Of a stretch of DNA of 64,000 nt, positions 51,722 to 60,856 are shown piece after piece. A model generated the notes under the pieces. It did no database searches, was not told where the DNA came from, and worked only from the letters and a program-made list of their open reading frames with translations. A program made the position numbers and the translations under genes. The stretch is from Streptomyces massasporeus (GTDB lineage Bacteria > Actinomycetota > Actinomycetes > Streptomycetales > Streptomycetaceae), in contig NZ_BMSE01000006.1 of assembly GCF_014648995.1 (NCBI RefSeq), forward strand, positions 124,001 to 188,000, given 5' to 3'. Each line of letters starts with the position of its first letter. Position 1 is the first letter of the stretch.

Positions 51722-52999
51722 GTGATTGACCTTCGCCTGCTCCGTGAGGACCCCGACCGTGTGCGCGCGTCGCAGCGCGCCCGTGGAGAGGACGTCGCGC
51801 TCGTCGACGCCCTCCTGTCTGCCGACGAGAGGCGCAGGTCGTCCGGCGTCCGCTTCGACGAGCTGCGCGCCGAGCAGAAGGCGCTCGGCAAGCTCATCCC
51901 CAAGGCGGCCGGCGACGAGAAGTCCGAGCTGCTGAAGAAGGCGGGCCAGCTCGCCGCCGACGTCAAGGCGGCCGACGCCGAGCGGGACGCCGCCGCGACC
52001 GAGACCCAGGAGCTGCTCCAGAGGCTCGGCAACCTCGTCCACCCGGACGTGCCCGTGGGCGGCGAGGAGGACTTCGTCACCCTCGAGAAGCACGGCACGA
52101 TCCGCGACTTCGCCGCCGAGGGCTTCGAGCCCAAGGACCACCTGGCGCTCGGCCAGATCCTCGGCGCGATCGACGTCGAGCGGGGCGCCAAGGTCTCCGG
52201 CTCGCGCTTCTACTTCCTGACCGGCGTGGGCGCCCTCCTGGAGCTCGCCCTGGTGAACGCGGCGATGGCGCAGGCCACCGCGGCCGGATTCACCCCGATG
52301 CTGACCCCCGCGCTGGTGCGTCCGCAGTCCATGGCGGGCACCGGCTTCCTGGGCCAGGCGGCCCAGGACGTCTACCACCTCGCCGACGACGACCTCTACC
52401 TGGTCGGCACGTCCGAGGTGCCGCTCGCGGCGTACCACATGGACGAGATCCTCGACGCCGACCGCCTGCCCCTGCGCTACGCGGGCTTCTCGCCCTGCTT
52501 CCGCCGCGAGGCCGGCTCGCACGGCAAGGACACCCGGGGCATCTTCCGCGTGCACCAGTTCGACAAGGTCGAGATGTTCTCCTACGTCGCTCCCGAGGAC
52601 TCGCAGGCCGAGCACCAGCGCCTGCTGGAGTGGGAGAAGCAGTGGCTGACCTCGCTGGAGCTGCCGTACCGCGTGATCGACGTGGCGAGCGCCGACCTGG
52701 GCGCCTCGGCCTCCCGCAAGTTCGACTGCGAGGCGTGGATCCCGACCCAGGGCAAGTACCGCGAGCTGACCTCGACCTCGGACTGCACCGAGTTCCAGTC
52801 CCGCCGCCTGTCGATCCGCGTCCGTGACGGCAAGCAGGTCAAGCCGCTGGCCACGCTCAACGGCACGCTGTGCGCCGTTCCCCGCACGATCGTGGCGATC
52901 CTGGAGAACCACCAGCAGGCCGACGGCTCGGTGCGCGTGCCCGAGGTGCTGCGCCCGTACCTGGGCGGCCGGGAGGTCCTGGAGCCGGTGGCCAAGTGA
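51722..52999 (+). CDS. serS: Seryl-tRNA synthetase
   Basis: 425 residues from the GTG at 51722, directly giving MIDLRLLREDPDRVRASQRARGED. N-terminal coiled-coil arm (~30-105) that grips the tRNA-Ser long variable arm; class II core with motif 2 GFSPCFRREAGSHGKDTRGIFRVHQFDKVEMF and motif 3 LNGTLCAVPRTIVAILENHQ. No RBS close to the start, so leaderless translation is likely. Followed by the HAD gene in a GTGA overlap. Three tRNA-Ser genes lie in the same window. Confidence 0.97.
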   Translation: MIDLRLLREDPDRVRASQRARGEDVALVDALLSADERRRSSGVRFDELRAEQKALGKLIPKAAGDEKSELLKKAGQLAADVKAADAERDAAATETQELLQRLGNLVHPDVPVGGEEDFVTLEKHGTIRDFAAEGFEPKDHLALGQILGAIDVERGAKVSGSRFYFLTGVGALLELALVNAAMAQATAAGFTPMLTPALVRPQSMAGTGFLGQAAQDVYHLADDDLYLVGTSEVPLAAYHMDEILDADRLPLRYAGFSPCFRREAGSHGKDTRGIFRVHQFDKVEMFSYVAPEDSQAEHQRLLEWEKQWLTSLELPYRVIDVASADLGASASRKFDCEAWIPTQGKYRELTSTSDCTEFQSRRLSIRVRDGKQVKPLATLNGTLCAVPRTIVAILENHQQADGSVRVPEVLRPYLGGREVLEPVAK

Positions 53000-53814
53000 G
53001 CGACACGGCTTCCCCGGGCGGCTTCCCGTACCGGCTCGTCGCCACCGATCTCGACGGGACGCTGCTGCGCTCCGACGACACGGTGTCGCAGCGCACCCGT
53101 GACGCGCTCGCCGCGGCCACCGCGGCGGGCGCCGCGCACATCGTCGTCACCGGCCGTGCGGTCCCGTGGACCCGGCACATCCTCGACGACCTCGGCTACC
53201 AGGGCCTGGCCGTCTGCGGCCAGGGCGCGCAGGTCTACGACGCCGGCGCGCACCGCCTGCTCACATCGGTGACGCTGGACCGGCAGCTGGCCGGGGTGGC
53301 GCTGGCCAAGATCGAGGCGGAGGTCGGCCCGCTGTACCTGGCGGCGAGCCGCGACGGCCTCGACGGCGAGGTGCTGGTCGGCCCGGGCTACGCGGTCCAG
53401 GGCACCCTGCCCGCCACGCCCTTCACAAACGCGTCGGACCTGTGGACCGCGCCCCTGAACAAGCTGTACATCCAGCACCCGACCCTGTCGGACGACGAGC
53501 TGTGCGAGGCGGCCACGCGGACCGCCGGCGGTTTCGTCACGGTCACGATGGCGGGCGAGGGCATCGTCGAGCTCCTCCCCCTGGGCCTGTCCAAGGCGAC
53601 GGGCCTGTCCCTGGCGGCCCGCCGGCTCGGGATGAAGGCGGCGGACACGATCGCCTTCGGCGACATGCCCAACGACATACCGATGTTCGCCTGGGCCTCC
53701 TACGGCGTCGCCATGGCGGACGCCCACGAGGAACTGAAGGCGGTGGCCGACGAGGTGACGTCCTCCCATGACGAGGACGGCATCGCGGTGGTGCTGGAGC
53801 GGTTGCTGGGCTGA
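52996..53814 (+). CDS. Cof-type HAD phosphatase
   Basis: 272 residues; GTG overlapping the serS stop by four bases. HAD motif I YRLVATDLDGTLLRSDD, motif II VVTGRAV, motif III Lys in GLSKATGLSLA, motif IV FGDMPNDIPMFAWA. C2-cap (type IIB, Cof) between ~85 and 190. Hydrolyses phosphorylated sugars or cofactors; substrate unknown. Coupled expression with serS. A related protein is at 61899. Confidence 0.92.
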   Translation: MSDTASPGGFPYRLVATDLDGTLLRSDDTVSQRTRDALAAATAAGAAHIVVTGRAVPWTRHILDDLGYQGLAVCGQGAQVYDAGAHRLLTSVTLDRQLAGVALAKIEAEVGPLYLAASRDGLDGEVLVGPGYAVQGTLPATPFTNASDLWTAPLNKLYIQHPTLSDDELCEAATRTAGGFVTVTMAGEGIVELLPLGLSKATGLSLAARRLGMKAADTIAFGDMPNDIPMFAWASYGVAMADAHEELKAVADEVTSSHDEDGIAVVLERLLG

Positions 53815-53890
53815 GCGTCGGGTCCGGTGGCCGGAGCCTGATACTCAAGGCTGGTACTCGAGGCCCGGTACTCAGGGCTCGATGGTGCTC

Positions 53891-53979
<89 letters not shown>

Positions 53980-54261
53980 GGGTGGGCGGCCCACGCGATG
54001 TGCGATTCGCGTGCTCGAAGCGGCCGCCCCGGGCAGCTCCCCGTGTGGGGCGGGTTCGACGGAGGGGTAGTGGCTACTCCGGATCCCGCCGCGGGCTGCC
54101 CTGAAGGGAGCTGGACGTACTGCCGTGCATGGACATCGTCCCGCTCCTCTCCCAGAACGCGGCGCCGGGCTCTCCGCCCGGCCGTGATGACAACCACTGT
54201 GCCCGCCGGGCGAATTGGACGCCACTGATTAAATCGGCTGCCGGTCCGGCGGTGCGGCCGG

Positions 54262-54489
54262 CTACTTCCTGCGCCACCTGCGCCGCCGGACCTTGCTGAA
54301 GAACCAGCCCGCGGGCGGCTCGTCGGAGCGCCAGGGCTGCGGCTCCGGTTCCTCACGGCGCCACTGCGCGGCGAGCATCCGGGCACGGGCGGACGGCTCG
54401 GTGGTCCCGGCGGAGCGTATGAAGTCCTCGTCCAGGACGACCCCGTCGAGGTCGTCCCGGGTCTCGTCCTGAGCCCTCTCGTCCGCCAT
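54262..54489 (-). CDS. Small charged hypothetical protein
   Basis: 75 residues. Acidic first third (MADERAQDETRDDLDGVVLDEDF), then ARARMLAAQWRREEP and a C-terminal PPAGWFFSKVRRRRWRRK, strongly basic. No membrane helix. It resembles short conserved Streptomyces proteins of unknown role located beside ABC exporters. 100 bases downstream of the ABC operon, same strand, so perhaps its last gene. Confidence 0.65.
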   Translation of the reverse strand: MADERAQDETRDDLDGVVLDEDFIRSAGTTEPSARARMLAAQWRREEPEPQPWRSDEPPAGWFFSKVRRRRWRRK

Positions 54490-54589
54490 CCCCGTCCTCC
54501 CAGTCGTCCAACTCCCGTGCGATTCCCCTACATCTGATTCGCCCAGTGTGCCCTGACAGAGGTGAAGCCTCCGTCAGGGCCGGGGCACG

Positions 54590-55309
54590 TCACTCCTCGC
54601 CGGCGAGGGTGAGGGAGCGCAGCTTCTGTCCGGCGAACCAGGTGGCCAGCACCGTGACGGCCAGCAGCAGCACCGTCGCCGTGGTCAGACCCACGTCCGA
54701 GGAGACCAGGTCCCCTCCGGAGACCTTCTGGGCCACCGCCAGCGACCACTGCTGGACGCTCAGCGTGCGCGCACCGGGCACCAGGGAGCCGAACAGGGCC
54801 TCCCAGACCAGCGCGTAGACGAGACCGAACACCACCGCGTGCCGTGAGACCGTGCCGAGCAGCAGGAACAGGGCCGCGTAGGCGATGGACGCGACCAACG
54901 CGGCCACCGTGTAGGCGACGGCGACCTGCTGGCCGTTGCCGTTCAGGATGAAGCCGGCGATGAGCGTCGGCACCGCGGAGAACACCATGGTCACCGCGAC
55001 CGCGACGATCAGCTTGGTGAAGATGATCGTCGGCCGCTTGATCGGCTTCGACAGCAGGTACACCACCGAGCCGTCGTCGATCTCCGGCCCGATCGCGCCC
55101 GTTCCGGCGATGACGCCGATGATCGGCACCATCGTGGCGAGGGCGAGGCCGCCCAGCAGGTCGGCCGCGGTCTGGTCGTCCGCCCCGGCCAGGCCGCGCA
55201 CCGCCACGGCGATCACGATCAGCAGCATCGGCAGGGCGCCGAGAATGAGGGCCCGGCGCCGGCCGAGCAGGGCCCGGTACGTGAGCCGGGCGACTGTGGG
55301 GTCGTACAT
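54590..55309 (-). CDS. ABC-2-type exporter permease
   Basis: 239 residues with six hydrophobic segments (LILGALPMLLIVIAVAVRG; MVPIIGVIAGTGAIGPEIDDGSVVYLLSKPIKR, the usual loop; IIFTKLIVAVAVTMVFSAVPTLIAG; and others). Last transporter gene, 9 bases after the ATPase at 55319. Substrate unknown. Confidence 0.9.
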   Translation of the reverse strand: MYDPTVARLTYRALLGRRRALILGALPMLLIVIAVAVRGLAGADDQTAADLLGGLALATMVPIIGVIAGTGAIGPEIDDGSVVYLLSKPIKRPTIIFTKLIVAVAVTMVFSAVPTLIAGFILNGNGQQVAVAYTVAALVASIAYAALFLLLGTVSRHAVVFGLVYALVWEALFGSLVPGARTLSVQQWSLAVAQKVSGGDLVSSDVGLTTATVLLLAVTVLATWFAGQKLRSLTLAGEE

Positions 55310-55318
55310 CAGGGCCTC

Positions 55319-56230
55319 CTACGCCGCGACGAGGTACGAGAAGACGGACTCGAGGGACTCGTCGGACGGCGAGACCGTGAGCAGCCGGATGCCGTGGTCC
55401 CTGGCCACTCGCGGCAGCAGGGCCGTGAAGCGGCCGAAGTCGACGGCCTGGATGCGCAGCGCGCCCTCGGCGAGGTCGACCTCGATGCCGGCCGTCGACG
55501 GGTCGGCGATCAGCGCGGCCGCGAGGGCGCGGTCGTCGCTGGAACGCACCAGGTAGCGGTGCGGCCGGTCGGTCATCAGGCGGCGGATCTTGCGGAAGTC
55601 ACCGCTGGCGGCGTGCCGGCCGGCGACGACGACCTCGATGTGCCAGGCGAGTTGCTCGACCTCTTCGAGGATGTGGGACGAGAACAGCACCGTGCGGCCC
55701 TCATCGCCCATGCGGCGCAGCAGGTCCATCAGCTGCATGCGCTGACGGGGGTCCATGCCGTTGAAGGGCTCGTCGAGCAGCAGCAGCGACGGGTCGTGGA
55801 CCAGAGCGCTCGCCATCTTCACGCGCTGGCGCATGCCCTTGGAGTACGTCTGGATCTTACGGTCCTGCGCGTACTCCATCTCGACCGTGGCCAGGGCCTT
55901 CTGCGCCGCCTTGGCACCCAGGCCGTGGAGTTCGGCGTTGGCGAGGACGAACTCCTTGCCGGTGAGGAAGTCGTACATCGCCTCCCGCTCGGGAACGACG
56001 CCGATGTGCTTGTAGATCTGCTCGTTGCGCCACACGGCCTGGCCGTCGAGGGTGACCGTGCCGGTGGAGGGGGCCAGGAAGCCGCCCATCATGTTGATGA
56101 GGGTGGACTTTCCGGCGCCGTTGGGGCCGAGCAGGCCCGTGACGCCGGGGCCGATGGTCATCGTGATGTCGTTGACGGCGACCACGTTGCCGAACCAGCG
56201 AGAGACGTGGTCGATGTTGAGCGTGGTCAC
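55319..56230 (-). CDS. ABC exporter ATPase
   Basis: 303 residues; GTG start. Walker A GPNGAGKSTLIN, signature YSKGMRQRVKMA, Walker B LLLLDEPFNGMDP, H-loop LFSSHILEEVE. A C-terminal extension (~220-303) is typical of exporters of this class. Its start overlaps the end of the permease gene at 56227 by four bases. Confidence 0.93.
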   Translation of the reverse strand: MTTLNIDHVSRWFGNVVAVNDITMTIGPGVTGLLGPNGAGKSTLINMMGGFLAPSTGTVTLDGQAVWRNEQIYKHIGVVPEREAMYDFLTGKEFVLANAELHGLGAKAAQKALATVEMEYAQDRKIQTYSKGMRQRVKMASALVHDPSLLLLDEPFNGMDPRQRMQLMDLLRRMGDEGRTVLFSSHILEEVEQLAWHIEVVVAGRHAASGDFRKIRRLMTDRPHRYLVRSSDDRALAAALIADPSTAGIEVDLAEGALRIQAVDFGRFTALLPRVARDHGIRLLTVSPSDESLESVFSYLVAA

Positions 56231-57144
56231 AGTCCCACCTTCTTGTAGCGGCGCATCAGGAGGCCGTAGCTCGCCGCGATCAGGCCCAGGGCGACGACGA
56301 CGTAGACGACGCCCTCGGCGGTGCTCGGGCCCACCCCGCTGGGGGAGGCGGACGTCGCGCCCAGGAACGCGGACTGCACACCGTCAATGATCGTGATCGG
56401 GGAGAACAGCCCGATCCACGGCACGGCGTCGCCGCTGCCCTGCGCGTCGGCGATGGCCTGGAGGGTGGAGACCGCGCCGTAGGTGATGGTCAGCACGGCG
56501 ATCACGGCCGCGATACCGAAGCCGCGGCGCGGGGTGAAGGACGCGATGACGAGGCCGATGCCGGCGAAGAGCAGTGAGAGCAGTGCCACCGAGACGAGTC
56601 CCTGTGCGAATCCCTTGGTCTGGTCGGCGAAGTCGAGCTTGGCCAGCAGCGCACCCACGTAGAGCAGGAGCAGGGGGCCGGCGGTGAGGATGAAGAGTGC
56701 CGAGGCCAGCGCCGCGAACTTGGCACGGACGTAGTCGGCGGTCTCGATGGGCCGCGAGAAGTACAGCGGCACCGTCTTGAAGCGCAGGTCGCGTGAGACG
56801 GACTGGGGTGCCTGCGAGGCGACGTAGAGGCTGATGACCGCCTGCATGATGATCGCGTAGCGCGTGTAGTCGACGGGCAGGGCGTTGGCCTTGGTGGCGA
56901 CCGCGACGGCGACCATGATGGCCGCGGGCACGCACATCACCACGAAGAGCAGCATCGGCAGCACCTTGGACTTCACCGAGCGGCCGAGGCCGTAGGAGCC
57001 GCGCAGGGACTGCGAGTACAGGGAGCGCCGGGCGTAGGCGCGGCCGAGGCGGGGACCGTCGTACTTGCGGTAGCCGATGTTGTGGATGCGGGTCTGGTCA
57101 CCCGGTGCCGGGGCGGCTGTCCCCGTGGAGTGCTCAACCGCCAT
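56227..57144 (-). CDS. ABC-2-type exporter permease
   Basis: 305 residues, six hydrophobic segments preceded by a 60-residue cytoplasmic N-terminus (TRIHNIGYRKYDGPRLGRAYARRSLYSQSLRG). LRFKTVPLYFSRPIETADYVRAKF is the conserved cytosolic loop. Overlaps both neighbours, so translation is coupled. Pairs with the 57134 ATPase by order. Confidence 0.92.
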   Translation of the reverse strand: MAVEHSTGTAAPAPGDQTRIHNIGYRKYDGPRLGRAYARRSLYSQSLRGSYGLGRSVKSKVLPMLLFVVMCVPAAIMVAVAVATKANALPVDYTRYAIIMQAVISLYVASQAPQSVSRDLRFKTVPLYFSRPIETADYVRAKFAALASALFILTAGPLLLLYVGALLAKLDFADQTKGFAQGLVSVALLSLLFAGIGLVIASFTPRRGFGIAAVIAVLTITYGAVSTLQAIADAQGSGDAVPWIGLFSPITIIDGVQSAFLGATSASPSGVGPSTAEGVVYVVVALGLIAASYGLLMRRYKKVGL

Positions 57145-58108
57145 GGCCGACCGCCTCCTTCCGCTGCTCGCGCTCGTCGGTGCTGGTGAAGACCTCGGAG
57201 ATGTGGTGCCGGCGCTGCTCCATGCGCACCAGGCCGAGTCCGAGGTCCGCGATCACGTCCCGGACCACGTCGTATGTCTCCTCACCCTGCGCGGTGAGCA
57301 GCAGGACGTGGCCGGCGCCCGGCAGGCCGCTGCCGTCCTCGACGCTCACCCCGCGCGCATGCAGCGCCTCGCGGACCGCGCGGGTGCCGTCCGGGTGCTC
57401 GTCGGTGTCCGTGACCTCGATCGCGAGGGTGGTGGTGATCTGTGTGAAGTCCGTGGTGGAGCTGGAGCGCAGGAGTTTGCCGCCGTCGATGACGACGACG
57501 TGGTCGCAGGTGCGCTCCAGTTCGCCCAGCAGGTGGGAGGTGACCAGGACCGAGATGCCGAAGTCGGTGTGGATCCGGCGGATGAGGCCGAGCATCTCGT
57601 CGCGGCCGACCGGGTCGAGGCCGTTGGTGGGCTCGTCCAGGAGGACCAGCTGAGGGTCGTGGACGAGGGCCTGCGCGAGTTTGACGCGCTGCTTCATGCC
57701 GGTCGAGTAGCCGCCGATGGGGCGGTAGCGCTCCTCGTACAGCCCGACGTGGCGCAGGGTGTCGGCCGTGCGCTCGCGCGCTGCCGTGGGCGGCAGACCG
57801 GACATGCGCGCCATGTGGACGACGAACTCGGTGGCCGAGACGTCCGGCGGCAGGCAGTCGTGCTCGGGCATGTAGCCGACCCGCTCGCGGATGGCGCCGC
57901 CCTTGGTGGCGACGTCGAGACCGAGCACTTCGGCGCGGCCCTCGGTGGCGGGGGACAGACCCAGCAGGATCTTGATCAGTGTGGACTTGCCGGCTCCGTT
58001 GGCTCCGACGAGTCCGGTCACACCGGGTCCGACGTCCACGGAGAGCCGGTCAAGCGCGGTCACCCGGGGGAACCGCTTGCTCAGGCTTTCGGTCGCGATC
58101 ACAGTCAC
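57134..58108 (-). CDS. ABC exporter ATPase
   Basis: 324 residues; GTG start, first gene of the operon. Walker A GANGAGKSTLIK, signature YSTGMKQRVKLAQ, Walker B LVLLDEPTNGLDP, H-loop LVTSHLLGELE. Four genes alternate ATPase-permease-ATPase-permease, giving two half-systems or a heteromeric exporter. No sensor kinase or immunity gene is adjacent, so cargo is unknown. Confidence 0.93.
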   Translation of the reverse strand: MTVIATESLSKRFPRVTALDRLSVDVGPGVTGLVGANGAGKSTLIKILLGLSPATEGRAEVLGLDVATKGGAIRERVGYMPEHDCLPPDVSATEFVVHMARMSGLPPTAARERTADTLRHVGLYEERYRPIGGYSTGMKQRVKLAQALVHDPQLVLLDEPTNGLDPVGRDEMLGLIRRIHTDFGISVLVTSHLLGELERTCDHVVVIDGGKLLRSSSTTDFTQITTTLAIEVTDTDEHPDGTRAVREALHARGVSVEDGSGLPGAGHVLLLTAQGEETYDVVRDVIADLGLGLVRMEQRRHHISEVFTSTDEREQRKEAVGHGG

Positions 58109-58282
58109 CCTTCGAAGTTAGGGGCCGGGCGCGTGGCGGGCATCACTCCGCAGAGCTGTCTTCGGATCAGCCCTGAGTATTACGGGCCCCTAGGGGAGCT
58201 GGTTCTCGAGAGTTACCACGCGGGGTGGGGGCCGGGGCAGCGCCCTATTGACGAACTCTCTAACAACTGCCAGATTCGCCGG

Positions 58283-60040
58283 ATGACGTTGCTGACGGGT
58301 GCGCGCGAGCGCAGGGTGCGGACCGGCGAAGTCGAGCTGTGCGTGGCCGAGATGGGGGATCCCGGGCGGCCCACGGTCGTCCTGGTCCATGGCTACCCCG
58401 ACAGCAAGGAGGTGTGGTCCGAGGTCGCCGAGCGGCTCGCCGGACGCTTCCACGTCGTGGCGTACGACGTCCGCGGCCACGGCCGGTCGACGGCCCCGCG
58501 GCCGCTGCGGGGCGGGTTCACGCTGGAGAAGCTGACGGACGACTTCCTGGCCGTCGCGGACGCGGTGAGTCCGGACGCGCCGGTGCACCTGGTCGGGCAC
58601 GACTGGGGTTCGGTGCAGGCCTGGGAGTTCACCACCGTCCGGCGTACCGAGGGACGCATCGCCTCCTTCACCTCGATGTCCGGGCCGTCCCTCGACCACT
58701 TCGGCCACTGGATCGGCAAGCGGGTGCAGCGGCCCACCCCGCGCCGGGTCGGGCAGCTCCTCGGGCAGGGCGCCCGGTCCTGGTACGTGTACCTGCTGCA
58801 CACGCCCGTCCTGCCCGAGCTGGCCTGGCGTGGCCCGCTCGGCAAGCGCTGGCCGCGGGTGCTGGAGCGCGTCGAGAAGGTGCCCCGGGGCGACTACCCC
58901 ACCGCGTCCCTGCCGTCGGACGCGGCGCATGGGGCCTGGTTGTACCGGGACAACGTCCGGCCCCGGCTGCGCGCGCCGCGCACGGACGCGCACGCCCACG
59001 CGCCCGTGCAGATCGTCACGCCCCTGGAGGACCGGTTCCTCTCGGAGCGGCTCCACGACGAACTGGAGCAGTGGGTTCCGCAGTTGACCCGCAGGACGAT
59101 CCAGGCAGGGCACTGGATCCCGCGGACCCGCCCGGACCGGCTGGCCTCCTGGATCGAGGAGTTCGTGACGTCTGTCGAGAGCGGGCGGTCCCCGGCGCCG
59201 GTGAACGGGGAGCACGCCGAGCGGTTCGGCGGGCAGCTCGTGCTGGTCACCGGGGCGGGCAGCGGTATCGGGCGGGCGACGGCGCTCGCGTTCGCCGAGG
59301 CCGGTGCGCGGGTGGTGGCCGTCGACCGGAACGCGGAGGCCGCGGCTCGCACCGCCGAGTCGTCCCGCCTGCTGGGCGCCACCGACGCCTGGGCGGAGAC
59401 GGCCGACGTCTCCGACGAACAGGCCATGGAGAAGCTCGCCGACAAGGTCACCACGGAGTACGGAGTGGTGGACGTCCTCGTGAACAACGCCGGGATCGGG
59501 CTGTCCGGCTCCTTCTTCGACACCACACCGGAGGACTGGAAGAAGGTCCTCGACGTCAATCTGTGGGGGGTCATCCACGGCTGCCGGCTCTTCGGCCGGC
59601 GGATGGCCGAGCGCGGGCAGGGCGGCCACATCGTCAACGTGGCGTCGGCCGCGGCGTACCAGCCGTCCCGGGCGCTGCCCGCGTACAGCACCTCCAAGGC
59701 GGCCGTGCTGATGCTCAGCGAATGCCTGCGGGCGGAGCTCGCCGGGCAGGGGATCGGCGTGACGGCGGTGTGCCCGGGCATCGTGAACACCGCCATCACG
59801 TCGACGGCGCGTTTCGCCGGGGTCGACGCCCTGGAGGAGAAGCGGCTGCAGAAGCGCACCGCCCGCCTGTACGGGCTGCGGAACTATCCGCCGGAGAAGG
59901 TCGCCCGCGCGATCATGCGGGCGGTGACGCGCAACGAGGCGGTGGTGCCGGTGACTCCGGAGGCGCGGGGTGCGCGCTGGCTGTCGCGGTGGGCGCCAGG
60001 GGCGCTGAGGGGCCTCGCGCGGGTGAAGCCGCCGGTATGA
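58283..60040 (+). CDS. Alpha/beta hydrolase - SDR fusion (EphD-like)
   Basis: 585 residues from the ATG at 58283; a much longer open frame upstream runs over the ABC ATPase and is rejected. N-terminal alpha/beta hydrolase (~1-300): HGYPD (oxyanion loop), GHDWGSVQAWEF with nucleophile Asp, acid Asp in VTPLEDRFLSE and His in QAGHWIPRT, the epoxide-hydrolase pattern. C-terminal SDR (~310-585): TGAGSGIGRATALAFAEAGA (NADP site), NNAGIG, catalytic Ser and Y-x3-K in NVASAAAYQPSRALPAYSTSK. Mycobacterium EphD has the same fusion and acts in mycolate metabolism; Streptomyces makes no mycolates, so the substrate differs. Confidence 0.9.
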   Translation: MTLLTGARERRVRTGEVELCVAEMGDPGRPTVVLVHGYPDSKEVWSEVAERLAGRFHVVAYDVRGHGRSTAPRPLRGGFTLEKLTDDFLAVADAVSPDAPVHLVGHDWGSVQAWEFTTVRRTEGRIASFTSMSGPSLDHFGHWIGKRVQRPTPRRVGQLLGQGARSWYVYLLHTPVLPELAWRGPLGKRWPRVLERVEKVPRGDYPTASLPSDAAHGAWLYRDNVRPRLRAPRTDAHAHAPVQIVTPLEDRFLSERLHDELEQWVPQLTRRTIQAGHWIPRTRPDRLASWIEEFVTSVESGRSPAPVNGEHAERFGGQLVLVTGAGSGIGRATALAFAEAGARVVAVDRNAEAAARTAESSRLLGATDAWAETADVSDEQAMEKLADKVTTEYGVVDVLVNNAGIGLSGSFFDTTPEDWKKVLDVNLWGVIHGCRLFGRRMAERGQGGHIVNVASAAAYQPSRALPAYSTSKAAVLMLSECLRAELAGQGIGVTAVCPGIVNTAITSTARFAGVDALEEKRLQKRTARLYGLRNYPPEKVARAIMRAVTRNEAVVPVTPEARGARWLSRWAPGALRGLARVKPPV

Positions 60041-60114
60041 GGGCGAGGGCGTGGAACTGAGGGCGTGCCGCCGGTGTGAGGCCGAGGGCCCAAAACCCGT
60101 GGAGTGAGCGCCAG

Positions 60115-60168
60115 TTGTCCACAGAACCGCCAATTCCCCTGTGGATAACCACACTTGGTTGTGGACCA
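60115..60168. promoter_or_regulatory. Three DnaA boxes upstream of kptA
   Basis: TTGTCCACA at 60115-60123, TGTGGATAA at 60140-60148 and TGTGGACCA at 60160-60168 (8 of 9). Within 110 bases of the kptA start, so DnaA could also control that promoter. Confidence 0.6.
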
Positions 60169-60224
60169 AACCTCGGAAGTGAAACTCGATCGCGTGATTC
60201 CCGTCTCTCACGCACTCTGGTGGG

Positions 60225-60773
60225 ATGGACGAGAGACGCACCGTGAAGGTGTCGAAGTACCTGTCGAAGCATCTGCGCCACCAGCCGGAGCGCATCGGGC
60301 TCACGCTCGACGAGGCCGGCTGGGTCGAGATCGACACGCTGATCGCCGCGGCCACCGCCCACGGCTTCCGATTCACCCGCGACGAACTGGACCAGGTCGT
60401 CGCCACCAACGACAAGCGGCGTTTCGCCGTCGAAGGCACCCGGATCCGCGCCAGCCAGGGCCACAGCGTGGAGGTCGACCTCGGGCTGGCGCCGGCCACC
60501 CCGCCCGTCCGCCTCTACCACGGCACCGTCGCTCGCAGTCTCAGCGCCATCCGGGCCGAGGGGCTCCGTCCGATGAACCGGCACGCCGTGCACCTCTCGC
60601 CCGACCAGGAGACGGCGACCCGTGTCGGCGCCCGCCGGGGCCGGCCGGTCGTGCTGACGGTGGACGCGGACGCCATGCACCGCGACGGCCATGTCTTCCA
60701 CGTGAGCGCGAACGGGGTGTGGCTGACCGAAGCCGTCCCGGCCCGGTATCTGCGCTTCCCCGAGGGGCACTGA
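60225..60773 (+). CDS. kptA: RNA 2'-phosphotransferase KptA/Tpt1
   Basis: 182 residues. N-lobe winged helix (VKVSKYLSKHLRHQPERIGLTLDEAGWVEIDTLI with K-H-L-R-H) and C-lobe ADP-ribosyltransferase fold (RLYHGTVARSLSAIRAEGLRPMNRHAVHLSPD, VFHVSANGVWLTEAVPARYL). It removes a 2'-phosphate from RNA with NAD+, forming ADP-ribose 1'',2''-cyclic phosphate. Bacteria have no tRNA splicing pathway that makes such ends routinely, so its substrate is uncertain (damaged RNA or phosphorylated tRNA). Confidence 0.95.
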   Translation: MDERRTVKVSKYLSKHLRHQPERIGLTLDEAGWVEIDTLIAAATAHGFRFTRDELDQVVATNDKRRFAVEGTRIRASQGHSVEVDLGLAPATPPVRLYHGTVARSLSAIRAEGLRPMNRHAVHLSPDQETATRVGARRGRPVVLTVDADAMHRDGHVFHVSANGVWLTEAVPARYLRFPEGH

Positions 60774-60806
60774 CCTGCCGCATCCGGCCGACCGCGCACG
60801 GTGACT

Positions 60807-60820
60807 GTTTCACGTGAAAC
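60807..60820. promoter_or_regulatory. parS site (ParB centromere)
   Basis: GTTTCACGTGAAAC, identical to the Streptomyces consensus, in the 83-base gap between kptA and the oxidoreductase gene. Confidence 0.93.
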
Positions 60821-60856
60821 ACAGGGCACCCTCGGCGCTCCCTTACGCTCGATGCC

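Noticed and set aside
57077..58282. Long upstream extension of the EphD-like gene
   Set aside because: It would overlap the whole ABC ATPase gene on the other strand; homology begins just after 58283.
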